Source: Leucogyrophana mollusca
Lineage: Eukaryota > Basidiomycota > Agaricomycetes > Boletales
Length of the DNA: 64,000 bases
Assembly: GCA_021014945.1 (NCBI GenBank)
Contig: MU266375.1
Span: forward strand, 62,001-126,000
Reading direction: 5' to 3'
Below the pieces are notes generated by a model, which saw nothing but the letters and a program-made list of their open reading frames with translations, was not told the origin of the DNA and did not search any database. Of this stretch, positions 20,850 through 32,113 are shown one piece after another; the first letter of the stretch is position 1; the number at the start of each line of letters is the position of its first letter. Both the position numbers and the translations under genes were made by a program.

Positions 20850-20925
20850 AGGCTTTAAAAGACTGCCAGAATGCAATACACTTCCCCCCAGAACGACGGA
20901 CAAAGATACAGTCCTTCTCCTGCTC
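20850..20925 (+). repeat. Inverted stub of family X peptide gene
   Basis: This short stretch is the promoter and start of the peptide gene in the opposite direction: GGCTTTAAAAGACTGCC, then DKDTVLLLLTM. The start codon is mutated to ACG. It faces copy X5 head to head and breaks off at the join with Myb copy D. Confidence 0.75.
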
Positions 20926-20939
20926 ACCATGCACAATCC

Positions 20940-22311
20940 ACGTCACGTCGCTACCAGGTGCTACACTAGCCCTCCCCAAGCTCCGTGACGATCTCTGCTT
21001 GCAGACCCGACCCCGCTGCGGGCCTTTGCCCTTGCCGCGCGTCGCACCGCCCACACGACTCCCCACACCACCCAGCGCTCCCTCGTCTCCTTCCTCCAGC
21101 GCTTCGTAAAAAAACGCACGCAGGTCCATCACCGATCTCGTCTTCAGCCGCCTCCCCACCCACCCCATCCGCGCCCCGACCCAAGAATCATAGGCACCCT
21201 CCCGCAAACGCGCCCGCGACCACGCAAAGATCCGCAACCTCAAGAAACGCAGGCTCGACCCGGATGCGAACGGAAACGGCGAAGAAGACGGCATATTCGT
21301 GCGCACGGACATAAGTGACGAGAGCGCCGAGGTCGATATCGGAACCGGGGTCGACATGGAGGGTGTGCTCGTTGACTTAAGCGCCTGGGACGAGCAGATG
21401 CCCACCCCCGGCCTGTCCCCAACGCCCCTCCCCCCGCCTTCAGCCTCGCATCTACACGCCTACCACTAGGCAGAGCCCCTCCACCCCGATAAACACGAAC
21501 ATCACGACGCCTAGACCCTCCCGTTCGCGCAAGCCTTCCTTAAAGCTCCAGTCCCAGCGCCTCCAATCCCAACCCCAATCCCAGCCCCTCAAGCCGAAAA
21601 TAAAAATCAAGCTCAAGCTCAAACCCGAGCCATCACCACCCACGCCCCCGCCCCCAGCAACGCTCAGAAAACCCACGCGCAAGCCCCCGCTCGCGTGTGC
21701 GTGTGCGTCTCGCTTTGGCGACCATACTGCGACTAGTCCCGCAAAGTCATATCCAACCCATTGCTTGAGCGTCAGTGCCACCTCCACCTCGAGCGCTGGC
21801 TCCGGACGAGACCCCACCTCTAACAACCCCGCGAAGCCAGACCCCGATGCACATCTTGGGACTAGCGACCCAGATCCCGGCACACATCCCAAAGAAGCCG
21901 CCGCCGCCAAGCAAGACACACGAGACACCACCGAGCAAGACACACAAGACACATCCAAGCTCGCGTGGTCCATCTCGGAGCAGCACCTCCTCGAGCGACA
22001 CTTGAAGGAGATACCGGACGGGGAGTAGAATCGGTGGGTGCTGCCCTCTGCTCCTGGACCTGGATTGTTTTTTTTTCGTGCGCGTTACTGCTACTGTTTA
22101 CTGTTCCTTCCCTCCTTCCTTGCTTATGGGCGATCACTGGCGCTACCCATCCCTTCCCCTCCCCCTCTCCCCCCTTCCCCCACATGATCCCCACACAGCT
22201 GGGCTCAGATCTCGCACCATGAACGGCCGGCGCACCGCGCGCCAGGTCGCGAGCCGCGTGCAGGAGTATATCAAGAAGCTGAGGCGGGTTGGGGTCGGTG
22301 CGGGGATGTAG
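20940..22311 (+). pseudogene. Family Z Myb gene, decayed copy D
   Basis: The 5' exons are missing; similarity begins at LPKLRDDLC (about 20,970) joined to the start of exon 3 without an intron. A seven-A run near 21,106-21,112 changes the frame before the basic patch (SRKRARDHAKIRNLKKRR in another frame). The Myb helix 1 region reads ISEQHLLERHLKEIPDGE followed by TAG (about 22,025). The last exon has a 2-nt loss (TCGCACCATG against TCGCGCGCCATG). The copy is non-functional but keeps the conserved flank. Confidence 0.75.
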
Positions 22312-23150
22312 GGGTAGGACTGAGGGAAAGGGCGTAGGGGTAGGACCGGGGGAAGGGAGGGTAGGGTCGCATGCGTACGCTCTTCTTTATACGCCCCTCT
22401 CCTCCCATTCCACACCCCAAATCGTGCTCCCCGCCTCAATCCAACCACGCCCACGCCCCGCCAAATCCAGTCATGCTGCCCGCACCCGTATCCTCGCCAA
22501 GTAGCTAACTCGAGAAGCAAGGGGGTTGGGGTGAGGGGTTGGGGCGTAGGTTTAGGTGGGGTGGGGGGTAGGAGTAGGAGCGGGATGCCAAGGGGTGAGG
22601 CGGGGAGGGAAAGGGAGAAGGGGAGCGAGTAGTCAGTTGGTCTGCTGAGCCGGCCAGGAACTGGCCATGGAAAGGGAAGTGTCTTGGTTCCTCGCACCTC
22701 CCCCTCGCATTCTACACGCCAGGTCCCCCTCCCACCTTCTCTGCACAGTAACAATAACTAAGGACCACACCACACACGATCGAGGGTGGGGAATACGCTA
22801 CGCTACAATCACGCATAAACTATCTACATCCACACCTATATCTACATCTACATCTACCTCCACATCCGCATCTACACCTATATCTACATCCACACTCGAG
22901 TGTTTATCTACGCACCCGCTCCCAACCGTGCCACTGAACCCATACGCGCACGACGGTGGGGTTCCGGTCAGTCAGTCAGTCATCTAAGTGCCGGCAAGCC
23001 CAGCCTCGACTTTTACGCCGGCCATTGACACCATCTCCCCACGTACCCTCCACCGCCCTACCCCAGAGCGGTGCGCCGGACGTCGGACGTCGGCAGGTTT
23101 GGAGTGTGTGTGGTATCTGCGCTCCACCACGAGTGCTCCCTCTCCGACCG
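22312..23150 (+). repeat. Z-family downstream flank, copy D
   Basis: This flank is the closest relative of the one after the intact gene. It includes the hexamer microsatellite (22,818-22,900), gtcatctaagtgccggc and ggagcggtgcgccggacgtcgg-type blocks up to about 23,100. The GTPase module begins directly after it. Confidence 0.65.
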
Positions 23151-23269
23151 GCTGGGACATGCTTGGGTGCTTGGGTGCTTGAGTGGCGGCGGTCTACAGT
23201 AAGCACAAGTATTATACATCACAAACTATGGAGCGGGTTCATTCACGATCGACGCTAAAATGAGTCCGT

Positions 23270-24142
23270 TTATGAGCCGGCTTCTAGGTCTATTTCCCGC
23301 AGCTTCTGCACGAGCATTGCTGCTGCATCCTCCGGTAACCCGCAGCGCTTGCGAAGAATCCTTACCATCTCTTTGTGCGACGGTTTCTTAGCCTGTCGTT
23401 TGGTGAGTAACCCACGGAGGTCCTTCATGATTCTCGCGATCCAGCCAATTCTTTCTTGTGCGAACGCCTTGCCAGTTCCGTGCTCTTCCAGGAGTTCGAA
23501 AAGTTTCTTCCTGGAGTCTTCATATTTCCGTACGTGTGTCCTTTCTACTCCCAGCGTGGCAGTGACGCATGCATGAGCGACCGACTTTATGCCAAAACCT
23601 CTCAGCGCCTCCTCGTTCCGGGCCCACCAGTCTTCCATGTGGTCTTCGAGTTCCAGGCCTGTGATCACTAATGCGACGGGAACGGCACGACGACAGAGGA
23701 ATTCGTTGAATAAACAATAGTTCTGCTCCGTCGTGGTGGTTATCCGCCCACCTCGAATGCAGAATACGAGGAGATGTATGCCACCCCGCCTAGTCAAGTT
23801 GGTGACTAGTTCGTACGCCTTCTCGATGGCGACAAGGTAACTCGTCTTCCCTATTCGCGGCTCGTTCAACCCAACCGTGTCATATAGCTTGAAATGATGC
23901 TGGGCTAAGGTAAACGGATAGTCTGCAGTGTCGAGGGTGCAGCCCTGTGCATTGGAGGACGCCCGTGCGACGGTTTCACCGATGATCAAGTTGATGAGAG
24001 CGCTTTTTCCAGCCCCGGTCTCCCCGAAAATAATAATGTTTCGCGTCTGTTCGGGGCTGAGATTCTCGCGAGAAGGCAAGATGACTTCTTATCCCACCTG
24101 CGTTGGGTTGGACGAAGCGTCGTGCTCCGTACTCTCCGACAT
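23270..24142 (-). pseudogene. AIG1-like P-loop GTPase, left gene of module 1, nonsense at codon 18
   Basis: The frame is homologous to the gene at 29,625-30,503 along its whole length. It starts ATG at 24,142 (MSESTEHDASSNPTQVG), but codon 18 is TAA (24,091-24,089) where the other copy has TCA. Downstream the frame is open to 23,270 and keeps the G1 motif GETGAGKS, a Thr for G2 (GCTLDT), G3 DTVGL, and the end KLREIDLEAGS. No in-frame ATG lies between the stop and the P-loop, so no GTP-binding product is expected unless reading starts at a non-ATG codon. The family (AIG1/septin-like small GTPases, also expanded in Agaricomycetes) is inferred from motifs. Confidence 0.7.
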
Positions 24143-25880
24143 CTCTCCATTAGAGCCGGCTAGGCTCCTTGCAAGAAATTCGCCTGCCTATACGCAAAAC
24201 AGAGAATAGAGTTAAAGTGAAGTCTCACATTATGATGATAGCACGAGCACTAACCGTGTCCAGTGCTGGCATTTTTTTGAAATGGTGATTCCCTTTATCG
24301 ATGATTGTGAGGCGCTGCTTGGATGCAGTGAGTTGCAGGTAATGAGTGATTACACTGACCTTTATAGTTGGCGGAATCAATGAGGATGTACCCATCCCAA
24401 TCCACTATGCCAAACTAAGTGGGCGTGAGGACCTTCAAGAGGGTGTGCCGGTGATTTAGGATCCACTCCAACGTCACAGCCATTCGTTCCGTGTGATAGG
24501 GACAGAACTCAATAGGTATGCTTCCCGTCAGGTTTGAAACGCGCCCTTGAGGTAAGAAGGTATACTATAGACAGCTGCGGAAGAGGTAAGTCACAGCTAC
24601 GCCAGAAGAAGGGAGTGTCGCCAGCTTACGAGAGCAGTCGAGGAAAGTCGCGTCTGACAGCAAACGCCCAAGTCAGATCGATAGTCTAGACCAAAAGAAA
24701 AACATTCTCCTTAGGCGGAATAAAGTGACCCGCGGTATTTGGAGGGGGCTGTAAAACCTCACGCGAGGAGCACGGTTGTGGATGCGGCTGTTGGTGACAA
24801 GCAGTAAGAGAAAGGGATGCGGATGATCCCTGTAAGTGAAGTGTGATAATGGGCGCGAGGCAGCTTGGGTTTATTTCGTGGCATCGTTAGGATTGCATGA
24901 AAAACTTATCTTACCTATACAGTGGCACGGGCGAAAATCGGCAGAGAACTTGTTTACCATACATCAGGCAGGACCCCTAACAATATGAAACACCATATGT
25001 CCTCAAAGCATTGGACGAGGTCGCTGGTCCTCCTATTTGTGAGTATGAGCGTCTACTCGCCATCAGTGTGTCCTACAGAGTACCGGGGTAAGATACGGAC
25101 TCTACAGCCCCTGACGAGGACACAGCCACCTTTTCGTTCGTGAGTCGTTCAAAGGAATGCGCCTTCTCGCAGGGGTGGCAAATTAAAGGGGGGCGGGAAC
25201 TCATCGACCGGAATGAGCTGGATCAACCTAAAAAAGTTAAAGAGACATAATTGAAAATATGTCATTCGGAACAACGTGCCTTCAGAAGTGCGGCACACAA
25301 AGTGGCAAATGAGATGGAGACGACACGGGACTATGCACAGTTCGAAATATCCGCGATATCGACCATATCGGCAGCTGGTGTGAACATGACGTGAAAACGT
25401 GCCCTCGAGCAGGTGTTGTGGCAAATGAATCAAAATGATGCTTGGGTTCTCTGCGTTGGTGCGTCTGATCCACATCTGAAGCATTGTGATGCATTTTAGC
25501 TTGCTGGCCGCTGCGAAATGGAAACCATCACATTGTGCGACCAGTGAACGAAGAGGCATCACTCACTGGATACACATCTCTGACCGTCCGCGGGTGTGGT
25601 TCGTCTCCGGGATTATGACGGATGACATGCGGAGGAAGCATTGAGAGCGTGAGCTATGAAAGATGCAGCGAACAACCGCGGACTTAATGATCGTCGTATA
25701 TAAAGGTCAGTAAAGCGGCTAAGCTCGGTAAAAAAAGGCATGACCCAGAAAGATACACCCAAAAATAAACAGGTCCGTCTTCAGTTTTGGTGTAGCGCAT
25801 ACTTTGTTCACTATATTGGTGGCGAACAGGGCAAACGGGACAAGAAGCAGGCGAGCAGCCTCGACGTCAATGCTGGAGTC
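24143..25880. other. Bidirectional spacer of GTPase module 1
   Basis: This aligns with 30,504-32,113 with many small gaps. A plus-strand frame that is open in module 2 (30,662-30,910) is broken by stops here, so it is probably not a gene. A minus-strand frame at 25,149-25,562 has no recognised domain. I see no RNA gene. Confidence 0.5.
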
Positions 25881-27326
25881 ATGGCTAAATCGCACTCCCT
25901 CCGTATCCAGCGGAGCAGCCCGCCGAGAAGAGCCAGCGGAAAGGAAATAGCGGTATGTGGCATCAATCATGAAATCTCGTGGTTATTGGTGTCTGGACTC
26001 TGAATATCGCTGGATCCCCAGAATGGCCCAAGACTACGTAATGTGATAGTGTTCGGCGAGAGCGGCGTAGGAAAGAGTTCCTTGATTAATCTGATTGCCG
26101 AAAAACCCGTCGCAAAGACATCCAGCGACGCAGTTGGGTGTACCTTCGGCCACGTCAGCTACCCGATGGAAATTGAAGGAGAGACTTATATGCTATGGGA
26201 CACAGCTGGACTGGACGAGGGAACCTCCGGGACCATTCCGGCCGCAAAGGCCGAAGAGCAGCTGAGGATCTTCCTGCGCGGGCTAACGCCCAATGGAATC
26301 GATCTCCTCATATACTGCGTGCGCGGGACGCGGATCAGAAAAGCACTCCTACGGAACTACACCATCTTCTACTCTGCAATATGCAGAAAGAAAGTTCCAG
26401 TAGTTCTCGTGGTGACCGGCTTAGAGAATTCCGAAGGAGACATGGAGGAATGGTGGGTTACGAATGAGCGCGAGCTCAGAAAACACCGCATGTATTTCGT
26501 CGGCCACGCGTGCGTGACGACACTCAGCGCCGAGTCGACAGCCCATCCCATTCTCCTGGCACGTCGCGAAAAATCACGGCAAGCAGTACAAGAACTCATC
26601 GTGAAGACCTCGCGCAATGATCCTTGGAAGGCGGATGGGGACAACTGGATGAAGAAGGCCATTCCTGGGGTTCTCCCGCTCCTCAATATGAAGTGGGATG
26701 GCCAGAGGCAATCAGTGCCGATCGTCGTCGTATGGAATCCGGTCCAGCAGGTGCCCAATACACAGATCGCGCCCGGCATTTGCGGAAAAGTGAAGGCTTT
26801 CACTCTGCACACTGATATCCGGCCATACAAGTTTTATCCCGTATTCAGCCCCGATTCATCTGAGCTGAAGAGCAACAAAGACAATACCGTCGAAGGGGAT
26901 GCCGACCTTCTCATCTTCTACATCCAAAGGGATAAGCCAGACATACACTGGCAGGAGATGCTGCAGAGCTTCTCTGATACATACGGTGGTGAGATGACGC
27001 CTGTCATCATTGTCCTTACGGGGATCGACAGCCAACAGTCGCTCGAAGATTGGCGGAAGGACCTCTCTGACACACAACCAGGCGGTACCGTTGTCGCTAA
27101 TGCGACTTTCACATACTATCCACACGATGATTCGGCGAAGAAATCCCGGGAGGAAGCAGGGCAAAGGCTGATGAGGCTTATCGACGAACGTTGTCTCGAT
27201 ACTGCCTCGTTGAGGGTCGGCTGGGTGCTGAAGTGGATGAGGTTCTTTAGAAAAGATTCTCTTCCTCCGAAAAAACGGGCCGAAAAAGCCCTAAGTCGGT
27301 CGCAAATTCGAATGAATACTTTATAA
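25881..27326 (+). CDS. AIG1-like P-loop GTPase with a second, degenerate G domain
   Basis: Two exons, 25,881-25,952 and 26,022-27,326 (69-nt intron, in phase), give 458 residues. Exon 1 is a basic leader (MAKSHSLRIQRSSPPRRASG). The first G domain (residues about 30-200) has G1 GESGVGKSS, a Thr in GCTFGH, G3 DTAGLDE, and VPVVLVVTGLE at the G4 place; the usual N/TKxD is not present. Residues about 225-400 repeat the fold: DADLLIFYIQ, then TPVIIVLTGID, DDWRK-like EDWRKDL, and NATFTYYP. This part has no P-loop or DxxG, so it is a pseudo-GTPase domain. The likely role is a membrane- or stress-associated GTPase; the substrate partner is unknown. The tail is Lys/Arg-rich. Confidence 0.7.
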
Positions 27327-27859
27327 ACCTGTCTTCGGCAGTGACCATTTAGCGTTTATGTAGCAGTTTGTTCGCCTAGTTGGACTCTAAAACTCGATCC
27401 ATACATAAAAGTCAGCAACGGATATGATGAACGGCTTGAGTTTACCAGGTTGAAAGTACTGTACCGTTTCACCCGAGTCTTTGATCACAGGTCACAGGGC
27501 CTTCGTGTGAAAGACTGATGGTCGGTCCCTACGGTGGGGATTGACAGTCTCGTCGCGCTCTCGGTGGGGGATGGTAGACTAATGTCAAGAGTATGGTTGA
27601 AATGGGACAGTCCGATTGAAGTGTACGGGGGTGGTGGAGACTGTGTAGGAAGTAGAAAATACGTACAGACATGGACACCGAAATCTTTCCGCCACGGTGA
27701 GGTGAAACGAGCGGAGAACACGTTCTCGTCGTGCCAGCGGCAATGGCAATGCCCAGTTTCTGAGGCTGCCGGGTCATGCCGAAATGACTGCAAACCCATG
27801 TGGCGCTCGCTTGCGTCTGCCTATCTGCCTCTGCCTCTGAGTCTCGAACATCAATGATC
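27327..27859. other. Intergenic end of module 1
   Basis: Sequence up to about 27,485 aligns with 33,880-34,020. The remainder (27,486-27,859) shows no gene I can support. Confidence 0.4.
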
Positions 27860-28187
27860 AGAGCCCCCCTCTCTGGCGCCTACCACACGCTCTGGTGACT
27901 ATACCGCTCGCGGCACGACCAGACCCGCAAAGGCATATCCCACCCCCCGCTCTGACGTCAGTTACAAACGAGACCCCACCTCTAAGTACTAACAACCCCG
28001 CGCAGACCTTAGTACGCATCCCGGGACCAGCAACCTAGATCCCGGGGCGCATTTCAAGACCACCGCCAAGCAAGACACACGAGACACCTCTAAGTAGGAC
28101 ACACACAAGTTCGCGTGGTCCGTTTCGGAGCAGCACCTCCTCGAGCGGCTCCTCGAGGAAAAATTCGACGGGGAACAGAACCGGTGA
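27860..28187 (+). pseudogene. Family Z Myb gene, decayed fragment E
   Basis: This is only the end of exon 3. It contains several stops, then KFAWSVSEQHLLERLLEEKF, and keeps the original donor (ACCGGTGAGTGC at about 28,180). Intron-like sequence follows, but the last exon with the recognition helix is absent. Flank blocks follow at about 28,380-28,650. Confidence 0.7.
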
Positions 28188-29529
28188 GTGCTGCCCCTTG
28201 CACCTTGGACTGGTCTTTTGGTTTTTCTTGTTTTTTCGTACTCGTTGCTGCTACTGTTTACTGCTCCTCTCCTCCTTACTTACATGTTTGATCACTGACG
28301 TTACCCCTTCCCCTTCCCTCCTCACTTTCCCCAACAACATCCCCGGCTCGTATACCCCCCCTCCTTCCCCGTCTCCCCCACAAATCCCCACACACATCTA
28401 CCACCCCTGGCCGTATTCGTTGACACCGTCTCCCCACGCACCTCACCGCCCTTCCTCGGAGCGGTGCGTCGGGCGTCGCCTGGTCCGGCGCGTGTGTGGT
28501 ACTTATATGCATTTGAGCCCCCTCCTCGTGCTCAGCCTCGACGCTATCCCAGGTCTAAGACTCACAGGGAGCATAATAACGACGCGCGCAAAGCATGCCC
28601 CAGGTATCCAGTAGCTTGGACATCCTCTTACCCGTACCCCAGGTACTTACTCACGCTCGGACGCCCCCCGCCCCGGTCATGAGTGCGAGTCCGTCCAACT
28701 CGAAGAAAGTTCGCGACAGGTCCTTTTACTAGTACCCGACCGTAGAAACCCTATACACCTCGTTGGTTCGTCGCAAGCGAGGCGAGACCGGAGATGACGT
28801 GTTCATTCTCGTGATAAGCGCGTCAAACCTCTCCGCGCGATATCCTGTAACACTGGCGTAGCTTCATGAGAGGAGCCGGCCCTGCAGCGCCCGAAGAACT
28901 GAGGCCCCCAAGTATCGACGACTGGGACACGGAATCAATCCGCCCACGGGTAATTTTTCGTTGACCATTTTCGAGTGTTTATAATGGTCTAATTGATGTG
29001 CCATTTAACCGACCTACTGAGCCCCCGTCTGAGGGTGAACAAGCGACGATTGGGGCTTGTGCGTCCACTCGCAAATGATCACACACAATACTTGAACGCT
29101 GGCAACGTCTTTGGGCCCGAAAATCTCGCGTCCCCGAGATGGCTCTACACATCCACCCCCCGACGAACAACCCCACGTTCCCGAGAACCAGTGATGGCAG
29201 GATCCTGCCTCCACTCGCAAACGGTCACGCACAATGTGACTTGAACGCTGGCAACGTCTCTGGCCCTGTAGACATCCCAGATGGCTTTACACGTCCACCG
29301 GGTGGAAATTTTCGTGGGCTATATGAATCACATTAACGTACATCGCATAGTATAACGCTGAAGCTGTACACTGAGTGAGACCTGTCCTTTAAGCTACCCA
29401 GTGGTCATTTTGGATGGAAAGCTAGGGTTTGAGGATTTGGATCGTGTACGTGGGATCTTCAATCTTCTGAAGTGCGAATTTCGATTCCTGGACTGGGATG
29501 GGGTTACATCTAGTAGCTGTTCGGATAGC
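28188..29529. other. Z-flank remnant and unassigned sequence
   Basis: 28,380-28,650 matches the Z-family flank (ccgtctccccacgcacctcaccgccc and following). The rest, apart from the two-copy tandem repeat at 29,065-29,310, shows no gene. Confidence 0.5.
29065..29310 (+). repeat. Two-copy tandem repeat, period about 146 bp
   Basis: Both copies share ccactcgcaaa, gtcacgcacaat-like, acttgaacgctggcaacgtc, ccgagatggct-like and acacgtccacc blocks. The second copy begins at about 29,211. Confidence 0.7.
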
Positions 29530-29624
29530 TGGTCCGTGCTTGGGTGCTTGGATGGTAGCACAAGTATCATACATCACAGACTATGGAGTGGGTTCATTCA
29601 CGATCGACGCTAAAATGAGTCCGT

Positions 29625-30503
29625 TTATGAGCCGGCTTCTAGGTCTATTTCCCGCAGCTTTTGCATGAGCATCGCTGCGTCATTATCTGGTAACCTGCAG
29701 CGCCTGCGAAGAATCTTGACCATATCTTTGTGCGATGGTTTCTTAGCCTGTGGTTTGGTGATTCGGAGCAACCCACGGAGGTCCTTCATGAGTCTCGCGA
29801 TCCAGCCAATTCTTTCTTGTGCGAACGCCTGGCCAGTGCCGTGCTCCCTCAACAGTTCGAGAAGTTTGTTCCTGGAGTTTTCATATTTCCGTACGTGTGT
29901 CCTTTCTACTCCCAGTGTGGCAGTGACGCATGCATGAGCAACCGACTTCATGCCAAAACCTCTCAGCGCCTCCTCGTTCCGGACCCACCAGTCTTCCATA
30001 CGGTCTTCGAGTTCCAGGCCTGTGATCACCAATGCGACGGGAACGTCACGATGACAGAGGAACTCGTTGAATAAACGATAGTTCTGCTCCGTCGTGGTGG
30101 TGATCCGTCCACCTCGAATGCAGAATACGAGGAGATGTATTCCACCTTGCTTGGTCAAAGTGGAGACAAGTCTATACGCCTTCTCGATGGCGTCAAGATA
30201 GCCCGTCTTCCCTAGTTGCGGCTCGTTCAGCCCAACCGTGTCAAATAACTCGAAATGATGCGGGGCTAAGGTAAACGGATAGGCTGCAGTGTCGAGGGTG
30301 CAGCCCTGTGCATCAGGGGACGTGTCTGCGACAGGTCCACCGACGATCAAGTTGATGAGAGCGCTTTTCCCAGCCCCGGTCTCCCCGAAAATAATGATGT
30401 TTCGCGTCTGTTCGGGGCTGATCTTCTCGCGATAAGGCGAGAAGGCTTCTGATCCCAACTGCGTTGACTCGGACGAAGCGTTGTGCTCCGTACTCTCCGA
30501 CAT
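29625..30503 (-). CDS. AIG1-like P-loop GTPase, left gene of module 2, intact
   Basis: A single exon of 292 residues starts MSESTEHNASSESTQLGSEA. The G domain has G1 GETGAGKS (about residues 41-48), G2 Thr in GCTLDT, G3 DTVGLNE, and VPVALVITGLE at the G4 position, without N/TKxD. The conserved pieces EDWWVRNEEALRGFGMKSVA and HACVTATLGVERTHVRKYE after it may supply the base contact. The C-terminus is helical and basic (AKKPSHKDMVKILRRRC) and ends EIDLEAGS. No signal peptide or membrane helix is seen. It is divergent from the GTPase remnant at 32,114, as in module 1. Confidence 0.75.
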   Translation of the reverse strand: MSESTEHNASSESTQLGSEAFSPYREKISPEQTRNIIIFGETGAGKSALINLIVGGPVADTSPDAQGCTLDTAAYPFTLAPHHFELFDTVGLNEPQLGKTGYLDAIEKAYRLVSTLTKQGGIHLLVFCIRGGRITTTTEQNYRLFNEFLCHRDVPVALVITGLELEDRMEDWWVRNEEALRGFGMKSVAHACVTATLGVERTHVRKYENSRNKLLELLREHGTGQAFAQERIGWIARLMKDLRGLLRITKPQAKKPSHKDMVKILRRRCRLPDNDAAMLMQKLREIDLEAGS

Positions 30504-32113
30504 CTCGTCATCAGAGTTGGCTAGGCTCTTTGCCGAAAATTCGCGTTCCTGTACATAAAATGGAATGTCGAATTAAAGTGAAGCCTCACATTATGATGGT
30601 GGCACGAGTACTAACCATGTTCAGCACTGGCATTTCCTTCGTGTGGTGATTCCTGTTATCGATGATAGCTTGTGGGGTGTTGCTTGGATGCAGTGGGTTG
30701 CAGGTAATGAGTGATTACGCTGACCTTTATAGCAATGGTGGTGCACCCCTCCCACCCCACTATGCCAAGTACCGTGGGCGTGAAGCTCTTCAAGGAGGTG
30801 TGCCGGTGATCTGGGATCCACTCCAATGCCACACCCCTTCGTTCCGAGTGATAAGGAAAGAACTCACTAAGCATGTTTCCCCTGCGGTTTTAGACGCGCC
30901 CTTGAGGTAAGAAGGTATACCATAAACAGCTGCGGAAGGGGTAAGTTACAGCTATGCCAGAAGAAGGGAGTCTCATCAGCCTACGAGAGCAGTTGAGGAT
31001 AAATCTGTCTAACAGTAAATATCCAAGCCAAATCGACAGTCCAACTGCAAAAAAAGTTCTCCTTGGGCGAATGAAGTGGCCTGGGAAGCATGGCTGCGGA
31101 TGCCTGTCGGTGGCAAACAATAGGGGCAAGGGGAAAGGGATAATGTCGACCTTGTTTTCCGCAGATCGGGCGAGACCCTTGATGATATGAAACACCATAT
31201 GTCTTTAAAGGATGGGACGAGGTCACCGGTCCTATTTGTGAGTATGCACCCACTCTTTATCGATATACTATCCAGAGTACCAGGGTAAGATGGGACAAAC
31301 CCTATTGCGCCTGACGAGGACACAGCCACCTCTTCGTTCGTCATTCAAAGGAACGTGCCTTCTCGCGTGGGTGGCAAATTAAAGGGGGGCGGAGAGCTGC
31401 ATCGACCTGAAATAATTGAAAACCTAATCAAGGGAACAACGAGCCTTCAGAAGTATGGCACACAAAGTGGCAAATTAGAGGGGGATGGCACGGGGTGATA
31501 CGCAATTCGAAATGTCCGTGATATCGACCCTATCGGTAGCTGGTGCACGGAGACAACCGTGGACAGTTGATGCGAACAGGACGTGAAAACATGCCCTGGA
31601 GCAGGTGTTGTGGCAAATCAATCAAAATGATGCTCGGGTTCTCTGCTATGCCAGTTGGATTGGTACATACCGTACATCCCATCCACATCTGAAGCATTGT
31701 GACGCACTTTTGGTTCGCGGTCGCTGTGAAATGAAAAACTCTCACTGTGGAGCCGGTAAGCGGAGAAGCATCGCTCGCTGGATACACACCTCTAGCCCTC
31801 AGGGTCTGCAATTCGATTGTGGAAATAGTTGACATTGAAGTTTAACTCATGCGCGCTCTTTATGACGGATGGCATGCGGAGGAGTATTGAGACCGTGCGG
31901 TATGAGAGATGCAGCAAACAATCGCGGACCTGAAGATCGTTGTAATATATAAAGGTTGGGGAGGTGTCTAAGCTTGGTAAAAGACAACCAGATCTGTCCT
32001 CAGTCTTGGTGTGGAGCATACTTCGTTGAATATACGCACAGGCAAGAATTGGTAGCGAACCAAGTAAGAAGCAGAAAAAGCGAGTGAGCATTCTTAACGC
32101 TAGCGTGGAAGTC
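30504..32113. other. Bidirectional spacer of GTPase module 2
   Basis: This aligns with 24,143-25,880. Plus-strand frame 30,662-30,910 (82 codons, HYAKYRGREALQGGVPV) is open here but has stops in the sister copy. Minus-strand frame 31,530-31,835 also lacks a recognised domain. Neither is called as a gene. Confidence 0.45.

Larger units (their letters stand above)
23150..27485. repeat. GTPase module, copy 1 (segmental duplication)
   Basis: The left end aligns with about 29,530 (shared gcttgggtgcttg, tacatcaca.actatggag, and a TTCATTCACGATCGACGCTA stretch). The right end aligns with about 34,020 (shared cagcaacggatatgatgaac, aaagtactgtaccgtttc). The module holds two divergent GTPase genes with about 1.7 kb between them. 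Confidence 0.85.
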
